This document shows positions 47,539-59,500 of a stretch of 64,000 nt of DNA, piece after piece. The stretch is from Xestospongia muta (Eukaryota; Porifera; Demospongiae; Haplosclerida; Petrosiidae). The notes under the pieces are model-generated. The model made no database searches, was not told the DNA's origin, and saw nothing but the letters and a program-made list of their open reading frames with translations. A program made the position numbers and the translations under genes. The first letter of the stretch is position 1; the number at the start of each line of letters is the position of its first letter. The stretch spans positions 30,515,245 through 30,579,244 of the forward strand of contig OY848917.1 of the NCBI GenBank assembly GCA_963693285.1, in the 5' to 3' direction.

Positions 47539-50500
47539 GTAATAATAATAATAATAATAAAAGTAATAATAGTGAGAGGCTGCTCATACACTATAAAACT
47601 ACTTATATAGCCCAACCATACAGACCACTTAGGGGTCCTGACCACAAAGGATATAATGATATTCATAATAAACAATGCCTACACTACAATACATTCCTCT
47701 CTCCTTAAGTTTTCAGTTACCAAGCCAATTAATTGGGAGCCCTCTGGCACTTGTTCCTCCTCACAGGGTGGGTCACATGAAGTTGCAGACAAGTTGTTAT
47801 ATGGGTAATAATATGTGTCATCTATAAATCCTGTGTTTGACACAGTTCAACTTCACATATGATCAATATGTCTCTTCATCTCAATACCATTTGATGTTTT
47901 CACTAAATATGACAAAAAACCCAATATTTTAATTACAACACCTTCAATCCATTGACTTCCATCACTAAAGTTATATACACTTTGTCTCCCTCTATAAATG
48001 AGGGTCAAACTCGAGCATGTTGATCATGTAAGTCTTTCTCTCTCAAAATGCTCCTCTCCACTCTCTTTTGTAAATCAGAATGGAGTAAGTCAAGACGTGT
48101 CTTGAGCTTTCATTCCATCAATAATTGAGCTGGAGATGTTGTTGTGGTAGAATAATAGGTTGTCCTAGTGTTAAATAAAATCTGGCTAGCTTTGTCTTCA
48201 AGGTTCCTGTAGTTTGATGTTCCACTTTTCACTTAAAGATCTGTACAGCCTTTTCTGTGAGTCTGTTAGTGGATGGATGGTATGGTGCTACCTTGACATG
48301 ACTGATTCCATTGTTGGCCATGAAATCTGCAAACTCTCTACTAGTGAAAACTGACCTGTTATCACTGGCTATCTTGTCGGAAAGTCCAAACATTGAGAAC
48401 AATTGGTGTAGTTTCCCAATTGTTTCACTGGAAGTAACTGCTTTGACTGGAAGTATGTCTAGCGATTTCTAGTGTAAATCTATGACAACCAGAAACATTC
48501 ATCCTAAGTAAGGTCCGGCATAATTGATGTGTAGCCTAGACCATGGTCTTGCTGGCCCTTCCCATGGGTGGAGTAAAGCTGGAGGTAGTGAATTTCTGCT
48601 CAACTGACATAAATCACAACTACTAACTTTCTTTTCTATGTCAACATCTTGTTTCAGCCACCAATCATAACTTCATGCTATGGCCTTCATCTTGACAATG
48701 CCATGGTGTGACTGGTGAATTTCATCCAATACACGTTCCTGCAACTTTGGTGGTATTATCACTCTGGAACTCCACAGGACACAGCCATCTATAATGCTCA
48801 ATTCCAAGTGTCTCCTTGAATATGGGCGGAAACCTTCTCTTGTCCCAACGTTTAGTTTCCAAACTTGACTGACTAAAGTGGCTACATTTGATAGAATAGG
48901 ATCAGTTGTAGTACATAATTTAATATCAGATACTGTAATAGATGATGAATTGAGTATGTCTACCAAATGAATAATTCAGGAGGGATGGAACAGACTTTAA
49001 AGTATCAGGTAATGGCAATCTACTCATACCATCAGCATGTTGTAACTCTTTACTAGGTTTATACTGTACTGAGTAAGTGTAACTACACAAAATTAGGGCC
49101 CATCTTTGGATCCTAGCAGATACTAATTGTGGGATACCACAATGTTCTCCAAATAAATGTATTAATGGCTTATGATCAGTATTTATTATACTCCTACCTG
49201 AGATGGAATTTCCTGACTCTCACAATGATGGCTAATGCTTCTTTGTCCAGTTGTGAATAGTTCCTCTCGGTTGTTGATACATCCTCGATGCAAAGGTGAT
49301 TGGTTGTTCTTCTCCATTGTCTAGGTGATGAGACAGGACGGCCCCTATTTCATAAGGGGAGGTGTCACAGGCAAGTACAAGTTCTTTAGAACCATCATAG
49401 TGAGCTAACAGTCTAGGTGACTTTAATAAGTCTTTAGTTGACTCAAAAGCTTCTTGTTGGGCTGACCCCCACTTCCAAATTGAGTGGCAGTGTAACAATG
49501 AATAGAGAGGACTCAGGACTGTTGTTAGGTTGAGTAGGAATTTCCCATAGTAATTAACTAATCCAATAAAAGCCTTTAATTCTGAAATATTCCAAGGAAC
49601 TGGAGCTTTCATAACAGCTCTGACCTTCTCTTCTGTTGGTTCAATGCCTTGATTACTAATGTGATGTCCTAAGTACTTGACCTCTGGTGTTAACATACAT
49701 TTTTCTTTCTTGGATCTTATTCTAGCTGCCTGCAATCTCTTTAAAACGTCTTCTACATTTGCAATATGCTCAGCCTCAGTTGTCCCAGTTACCAACACAC
49801 CTTCAATATACACACATGTGTTTCAGACCTTGTAACAAATTCTCCATTAATCGTTGGAAAATGGACGGCACTGAATTCACTTCAAAAGGCAGTCTTGTGT
49901 AATAACAATACAATTCCTTCATCATGTTAATTGTCACAAACTGCTGAGACTCTGGGTCCAGCTGTACCTGCTGGTACGCTTGGCTTAGGTCCAGCTTCGT
50001 AAAGAAGACCCTCCAGCTAATATTACCAATAAATCATCAACTTTCGGTAGGAGGTATGTGTCTAACTTTGGTAGACAATTTACTGTCAGTTTATAGTCCC
50101 CACATATAATTGAACATTTGCCTCACAGAGTTGATTATATGTTGATTCACTGAGTATTGACACAGCTGCACCAGTGTTAACCTCCATAACGACTTCCACT
50201 CCATTAAGACTCACTGTTACTCTAATTGGTTTGGTTCTCTTGAAGTAACATTTAATAGGGTGTGTGTGTCTTCTTGTTCATCTGTCTCTAGTTCATCCTC
50301 TTGTATATGATGTGCTCTCTCTGTCAATTGTCTAACTCTGCTCCCTCATTGACGATCTTTGTTTTAACATGCCCGTGTGATATGTCCCTTTTTACGGCAG
50401 ATATGACACAGTGCCTCTCTGAAACAACACTCATGAGATTTATGTTGTCCACCACAGTGATAACACGATCCTCCCTCAGATATTAGGGGTTTTGCATGGA

Positions 50501-53500
50501 CGTCTGCCATTGTATGTGGTTGAATCTCTGTACTGGAGTAAACCTTGACTTGCCTTCTTCTCATAGTACACTTCTCCTTTTCTAAATCCTAGTTTGCTAG
50601 CCTTTTTCCTAATGCTTCTCTTCCTGTTAGCAGGACAATCTGAGGCATAAATTCCATTTTCTTTGTAGTTTATTACTTCCTCAGTCAGGTTCACATCTTC
50701 TCTCTGCTTTGACATTGGTTTTTTGACACTTTGAAAACTTACTCAGGTGGCTAAAGCTCTCCATTTAAGTACACACAGTCTGAGAAGTGCTAAAAAAGTT
50801 TGTATGCGTTGAATTCCATTTCTCTTTACCAAATTATTACATTTTGACACCTGTGGTTCAAAATATTGCAAGACAAAATTAATTTTGCAGCCTTTTGGTC
50901 GCAAAATTTGGACCTAGGTCCAAATTTTACACCAGGACCAAATTTTTCGTGACAATTGGCTGGGGGTTTAATCTAGCGGTAGAGACTTTGCTCTTAACTG
51001 TTTTATTGGCACGCATTCTTTTAATGGATTTCCTTTCAGTTGCTTATTCAACTTTTACAATACACTTCACATCCTCAGACTTGAAAGCTAAATCATTCAC
51101 ATTAATATACTCTGTTATCATCCTAGCTATGTTATGATCAATCAGCTAACTTCATTAATGTCTGTCAGTCATCTAATAGTTTCTAACATTTCTTTATAGC
51201 GTCTTTTGCCTCTTATGTAGCATCTGTTACATATTTATTATAAGAAAGCAAAGCACATTATTACTTGATATCTTAAACAAAATAACGGATTAAAGAACAG
51301 ATAATTAACTTTATCTGAGATATTATTGACATGTGTTAGGGGCTGGACATAATGTACATGTACTACATGTACATGTATATGTACTCTTCACTGTAAACTT
51401 TAAGATAATAGAATTATAAGTAACTTTGTATCATGATTGATGATATTAAGATTATTGTAAATTGACCTCACATTGCTTGTATTCAAGATAATGTGTAAAC
51501 ATTTCCATATTATTTGAGTGTTGTAACACTATAATAGAGATATGCAAAATATAGATCAATTTTTAATAAATTATATTACTTTGAATGACTAGCCATTGAC
51601 TATAGCAATTCAATATTTGACAATGAGATATGAATCATGTACATGTAGGACTCTTTGTTCATTATAGTTTGTTCATGATATATACTTTGTTTAGTAAAGT
51701 TTTAACTCTTAGCATGCAAATATTACCACAATATTGTAATGTGGCTTTGTACATTACATGGACTATAGGTTTATATTTTATTACTGTTCTCTAACACTTG
51801 ATAGCTTCCTGGTTCAATATCATATGTATAACATTTGCTCAGCTTAGAATTATACTTTGTACATGGACTATATAGAGTTGAGTTAATTGTAGTCTAGAAA
51901 TTCTACATGTTGTGGTGTATCTGTCCATATATTGTTTCAAGACATAATAATTACTGTTTTTCAATAATAATAACACAATTTGATTTTATTCCACATTACT
52001 GGTACATACAATGTACATGTATATGTGTCCTCCATAGATTGGGTCAATGTGATGTTATTTAATTTGTTCAAGGTTTACAAATTATGATAATTTACTTAAG
52101 TGAGCAATTAATTTGTTAAAATCAATGCTTGTAAAATGTTTAATTTGAATTGCTCTTACATGTTAAACAAATTTTATCTTTGTTATATTAAAACTAGCCA
52201 ACTTGTTAGATGATGTGGTAGTTTAAGTACAAGCTTATATTCTATACAATATGTGTAACAAGTTATATCTATAACTTGATACATATATCTGTTCTTTACA
52301 TAATAAATTAGTAACTGATCTTGATAATATTGTGTCTATAACTTCACTTAGTGTATGTACTATACTACAATGTTGTTAGTTCCACCTACAACTATAAAAT
52401 GATGTTAAGTTAACTGAATTAGCCAGTGTTTAGAGGGTTGGCACAAGTGGTAGTGCTTGTTAGGTCTTGACCTGACTATCTCTGTAGTTAGAAGTTATCA
52501 TATTCATAGCCTGTAAATTATTTGATTTATTAATTAATAAATTCACAACTTACATATATATCACAGATAAAGTGTTGCTGTCAGTTCAATCTATCTGATG
52601 TTTATTTTATCTGTTTTTTTACAATATCTACAATAGCCTCAAGTAGCCAGTTCCTCTTCCTACACAAGGAAAAGGGCTGTCTATGTGAGACTATTTCCAC
52701 AATTAAAGTCATGCAAATATTAAGTCAATGAATAGTACTATGAATCAAAACTAGTGAGATTGACCACACCTTAATGAATTAATTAGTGGAATAGTTTGAC
52801 GTGTAGTTATTACAATGTATATAGTCCTATCACTACTTCTTTTGTTCCACTATCTCATCTTTAAGTCTAATTTTTTAATACTTGTATATCAATTTCCTTT
52901 ATAATGACAACATTATAAAACAAACATTAGGTCAAGTATTTACCATATTAAAGAGTGGGTATCTGGAAACTATCATAATCAATGCTAACAAACAGCTAAC
53001 AATAGTTATATGATATCTGTCATAATTAGGTTAATGATGGTAATTTTATAGTTTAAAGTTCTGGTTTTATACCATATACAACTGAAAGTATTATCATTGT
53101 ATACATCATCAACTTAACTACATGTACATGTACATATAGTTCAGTTGATGATACACGTACTATAATAAATTGTAAACAAATTGGTGGGACCAGCCTGATT
53201 GAGGTATTGTTATCATGTAATCAAACAATAATTATTATAATTATCAAATAGTATTAAGTTATAATATTGAAAAGCAACTAAGTCATTCATACGCAGAACA
53301 GAAGCTCTTGTCTTTGTTCCCATTCGTTTTGTCCTTCTTGCATGGCAAGTAATAAATCAGGTACACCAGAGTTACCAAGAATTGATGAATTCATTAGATA
53401 TTTTGAAATCACATGGTTAGCTGGAACATTCCACACAGCAGACTGGAACTTATACAAGACTATAGTACCATGGAGAAACAATCACATGAAAGGTTGACAC

Positions 53501-56500
53501 AATCGTCTACAGTGTGAAGTTGGCAAATCCCATCCGAACATCTTTGAATGCAAGAGTGGAAGAACATATTTGAATTTTGGGGGCACCAAAGGAGGAGGTC
53601 TGGGGGCACAGCCCCCCAGAAGCTGAGGAGTGTTTTTGGTATAATTTCATATAATATGATTATGTGAAAGATATTATTTTATTAAAAGATATAATATAGT
53701 TACAAGATTTTCTTCACAAATGGTCACAGGCAATGTTAAGTCATTAAAATTTACCAAAAAAGCTTTTCCTTTTGTCATTAACATTTATAAATTCCATTGC
53801 AACTTTCTGAAGGTCAAGTTTATCTGTCCTATCTTTGTGGATATGTAGTAACATTGCATAATTAAGTGATGGCTGCCATTGTGGAGCATAAAAAATCAGT
53901 GTTTAATTGTCGAAGAACAGAAAAGCTGCATTCTGCCATTGCTATAGAAACAGGGATTGTGAGCAATATCTGTAGCAACTTGAATACTTCACTGAAAAGA
54001 CTCTTACTACCACTTAAATAATTCATAACCTCAACAAGTGTACGAAGATTAGTGACCTTTTTATTTGTACATGTCAAGAAGGGCATTATGGACTTTTGAT
54101 TACTAGAGCTAGACAAATCCCTCAAACATTTTTGCAGCTGTTCACTGACTTTACTTTATTTAACTGTCCAAGTGATAACCCATGTGACAATGAATTTGAT
54201 AAATGCCTGTAACCATGGCTACACATGTTTATATACAATGAATGTGGTAAATACCCAATTGCCACAATTATATTATAATTACAATGAGTGTTTTTCATTG
54301 TTCTCTGCATACTTTCAGTGTAAAAATTTGAGGGGTGGGCACAATAAGCATGTTGTAATTTTTGGGGGGCACGTGCCCCTGGTGCCTCATTGGTTTCTCC
54401 CCCACTGTTTGAATGTATTGAGGTATTTCAGAGAGAACAAGTCAGCACAGAGGTTTCAATACAGCAGATGTATGTCGACCTTGTCCGAGCAAGAAAGCTA
54501 TAGAAAAAGATCAACACATTAAAGAACTCAAAGAAAGTTTTAGCAGTAATATAATCTCTTTATCAGACTATGTAGCAGGCATGTCTCTACACAATAACTT
54601 ATGAATTCTTTAATCATTACTTTCCTTAACATTAAACTGTTCTCTCTTTAATCATCATTTACCTTAAACTCCTTCATCATTACTTTGATTGTTTCAGTCC
54701 CCATTGGTCCAGTAGCTCTTGTCTTGTAACTTGTTAATTCATAATGTTTGTTTTATTAGAATTACGGTATCCGTAGGCAAACCGAATTTTTAATTAAAAT
54801 TCGAGTAGGTGAACATGGCATATCTCAACGTAAGTACGTATGTTAATGGCAAAGCAGCTATCATAGAATTTATTACTACAAACAGAATGAGCAGATCATT
54901 AGTACAAATATATTGTAAACAGGAAAGAACGAGATGGGAGAATAGTTTAGAGATGTTAATAAAATATAACATTCAGTTGAGCAATCACAACTCTTGAAGA
55001 TGTGATTTTATCACAATGGACATATTAGATCATCCTCCAATATAGCTAAACTTATCTGAGGCAGAGAAAACTGTTAACAAATTAAAAGAAGCAGTTAAGG
55101 AATCGATTTGTCCTATACTATTGATTTACCATGACCAAATCCATGAGATTGCTACTCTGCCTAATAAAGTGGATTTCACTGCAGAAATGCCAATATTAGA
55201 GTAGATAAGAATATCACACTATGACAGAGGAAGACAGAGATTACTTCCCATACCAGAATCAAGAGGTGCATGAGGTGATTTTTAAAGTTTAGTGAACTAA
55301 ATCATCTTCAGGAGATCATTTCTTTTTGCTGATGATGGAGGCAAAGATTAAAACATGTTCATTTTTGGCACAGATAGCAACATTGAATTAAGTTTGAATC
55401 TGATGCTGTATATGTCAATGGAACATTTAAACTTGTCCTAACTTTTCTATTAGATATTCAATATGCACACATTCAAGTATGGAAAAATTTTCCTCTAGAA
55501 TTCTTTTTTCTCCCCAAAAAATTCAACCACTGATGAAAACATATAAAAGAATCTTTCATTTAGTCAAGAAGAAAACTTACAGGATGGAACTACAAACACA
55601 ATCAACAAACATAATTAGAGACTTCAAACTACTTATTTAACAGACTGTCCACTTAACTTCCACTATCAAGTTTACTTGGATGTTATTATCACATCTCTCA
55701 AGTAAAGTACAGAGCTATCTTTACTCACAATAGTACCTGGCATTCATATGTGTCCATCCTTTTTGTAATTTCTTACCGTCAATGTGTCATTAACTTCAAG
55801 CTCTCTTATTTTCTGAGTTGCTTATTTATCTTTGACATCCTCCACTTGATCTGGTTTACCAAATCAAAAATTGTACAAACAGATCATTTTAAAAACAAGG
55901 TTAAAGGAGAAAATCGTGTTACTGAGTAAGGGGTGAGGGAATATGTCATTAGAAAACTATCTAACTTATGCTGACTAGTAGAATTATCTTGTTTACTAAT
56001 TTCTATAAAGTTTTGACAAAATATTATTCCAGTCAAGACAGTCAAGAAGAGTGATGTCTTCCCAAAGGGCTGTGACCCTGACCTCTGACAACTACCAACA
56101 GTAGAGCCTTTGGAAGATTCTGATATTTTACAGTAAGATCTAGTTGACCCACGACTGTTAATTCTTCTTGGGTGTAAGTCTGGAGTATGACTTTTAACTA
56201 GTTCATTTTATTTCTAGAGAACTAATATTTCTTATTAAGAACAATGACATCTTCCATTAATTGCTTGATCTTCAATCTTGTTATAACATACACTGTCATA
56301 GTGTCACAACTGACATCCTATGAATATAAGTAATGATTCATATTTCCTGTCTCACAACAACATTACCACTCTTATGATATAACTTCTTTGTTTCACTAAG
56401 CTTTGAATGGTGTGTAATTAATAGTTCACTGTCAGTGAACACTTTTTGTCAGCAAGTGACTTGTTGATCACAATCACATTTCCTCTAGTTGTGTAAAATA

Positions 56501-59500
56501 TTATTTTAACTGATTGGTATTGTTTTATCATTAGACATAGTGACTTGATAACTTTTGATTTGGTTAAATTTTGCGATTTATACCATGTTCCACCCATTTT
56601 TAATTATTACCGTTGACCACACCCTAAAATGTTTCTCACACCTGGACTCGACAATGAAAAAGACGTTCGAAATGGACTCCTGTTTCAGAGGATACCAAGT
56701 TCATAATGAGCAATGGACGTCCAATGGAGAAGAAATCATTTTTACTAGTTATTTGTCACACGGTCACCAATAATCAAATTTTCTGCGTAACCATTTGCCA
56801 CGCCCATAATTGTAAGAAATTGGCGAAGGATATTTTACGATGGAGTTAAATTCGTGAAATTCGCAAAAATTTAGCAACGCGAATGTTTCCCGATATACGG
56901 TATCTGGCTGTACTATTAAATCTTTATCACTCAATACCTAATCTTGACCTCCCACACACACTGGATAAGATGGAGTATCTGAAGGAGTTGAGTACTACCT
57001 CCAGGTAATAATACGTGGAGAAAGTTATTTTGGCTGGTCTTTCAAAAGATCCGTACTGTCTGCTATATGAATGAAACCACGTGTATTATTATCACGTCCT
57101 GACCCAAATGCACATCTGTCGGTGTGAGTATTGTAATTTTGTCATTTGGTCTGAGAAAGATGGTACTTTAGTAGAAAGAGTTCCTGATGACAGCGACTTT
57201 TTTGATAATATCACTGGTGATCTTCAAGACTTCTTTGTCTATGGTATATTACCAGAAATAGTTAGCATATGGTACACAAGACAACCAGTCTCAAATAAAG
57301 AAAACAGTGCCAAATCCACATTAACTGATAAAAATGATATGGATTATGATGACAATGAGGACTACAAGAAGACATGGTGCTATTGTGGTCAACCCAGCTA
57401 TGGGCAAATGATACGTTGTGATCACGAGTCATGTTCTATAGAGTGGTTCCATTGTGATTGTTTAAGAATTAGAAAAATTCCAAAAGGTACATAGAGATGT
57501 CCAAGTTGCTGGAAGCTACCAAAAAAGGCAAAAAGACATCATTATGGACTATCTTATATCATCTACCATAATCAAATTCCAGCTGTAATCACTAATGTCA
57601 ACCCATCATATGATCATTTATCCAAATTCAGCCCAATCACTTATTTTTAACAACTACAACATATATGTACTATATTGTCTATAACTGCTAACTCATCATT
57701 CTCAGTACTACAAAAATTGAATGGTAGAATCCCTTGTAGTATGGTGTACTTTGGCTTCACAAGTCCTATCACTCGTTCTACATGAATCTGCACCAATGAC
57801 AATTCACAACTCCAATGATATCTACCTTTTCAAGTTGCTTTTTTCCTCTTGTAAACAGAGGCATTTTAATTTCAGCCAAGTACATTCCTATATGATCTTG
57901 GCAAGTGAAGCCTCTATCAGCTAACACAACATCACCTTTCAAAAGAAAGACAGATCAAATTGCATTTTATTTTACAATAATTGTTACATACCTTTGTCTG
58001 AAATTCTTCCTCCTACACACTTGAACACATATGATATCATTCCCTGTGGAGTAATTCTAATCAAAAATTTCATTGTCGAATGATGTTTATAATTGCTCCA
58101 CAATTGAGCTCTTACAAAAAGATCAGTGGGTCTTTCAACAAAAACTTTCGTGCAGTTGATGATTACGGCACACTTCTTGAAAAACTTTTGGAAGAATGTA
58201 GGCATGTTTAATTGTAAGACATCACAGTCAAGTCATTGAATGAGTCATTTTGTTTGTATGTACAAGATGTCTAGGATTATGTGAAAATGCCTAAAAACTG
58301 TTGCCTTATTTACATTGAATCTATACGCAATATCTTCAAATTGAAGACTTTCATGTAAAAGTATTTAACTTGGATAGTTTCTGCCCACAGGGAAGATCAG
58401 ACTCCAGTAACTGAAACAGTTCCTTCACAACAATCCAATCAGCAATACCTATATACAGTCAGATATATAGTATAAGAAAATTCATTACAAAATTAAAATC
58501 ATAATTAACCTCTATATAACTTCAGCACATTGGGGTTGCTTCTTAGTAACTTGTGGTCTGCTACTTGAACACGATCATCCAGCTTCTTCAATTGTGCCTG
58601 GGTGGTTTCAACTTCTTTTTTGCTGATAAAAGAACAGTCTCAAGATCCTTTAAATTCGCTAATACTGCTTCAAGCTCATTTAGATCTGGCAATGTTAAGT
58701 CTGTTTGACATCCAGCCGACACAATGCTAGAATCTACTGGTTCTTGGTCATTCCTTGGTTCTTCATCCATACCATCATCTTGCTGTACACAATCAACTTC
58801 TTCCCTCGTGCTACTTTGTTTTTGCTCTACACGAGATCTTAGGTGTGCGTATTGGCTTCTGGTAGTAATACTGGAACTACTACAGGAGCTGTGATATCCC
58901 AGATTCAAGGATGGTGCCCAGTCAGGGTTATTCTGTTCATAGTATGGTACAGGCTTTCCTAAATGAAGTACATCCATCACCAACTGTCATAACAAGTCAT
59001 GCTTAGTTAATTAATTACCTGACACAAAATGATCTGAACAAACCCTTTCATATTTTGATGGGTGCCAGGTTTTATGATTAATTCTGGATAGCTACTGATT
59101 ATACCTAAAACAATACAAGATACCATGAGGGATGTGCATATATATATCGTACATATCATAGGTACCTTAGGTTGGAATCAAGCATGCTGGCACTATACCT
59201 TTTCTATGTAAGCTTCTCAACATCTTCCCTTGGTTTTTTAACACTTTAGGAATTCTGTAAAAACTTTTTGCTGATCCTTTTAAGGCTCTGTTAGTACATC
59301 CGACCACACAACATGATACCACCACTTTAGCTGCAGTCTATTTTTAGCCAACCAAAATGGCGGACAGGATGCTCCGCCTCTCGTTGATTACTTCGGCGCA
59401 ACTATATTTGAGAGCTTTCCAATTTTTTAGTTATCATTGGCTAAACAGAAGTATAATTAAAATCGTGCCATTAAAACTTTATCCAAATTTATTCCTTGAA

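Noticed and set aside
47481..47675. 64-codon minus-strand frame rich in Ile
   Set aside because: Mostly the translation of the AAT microsatellite.
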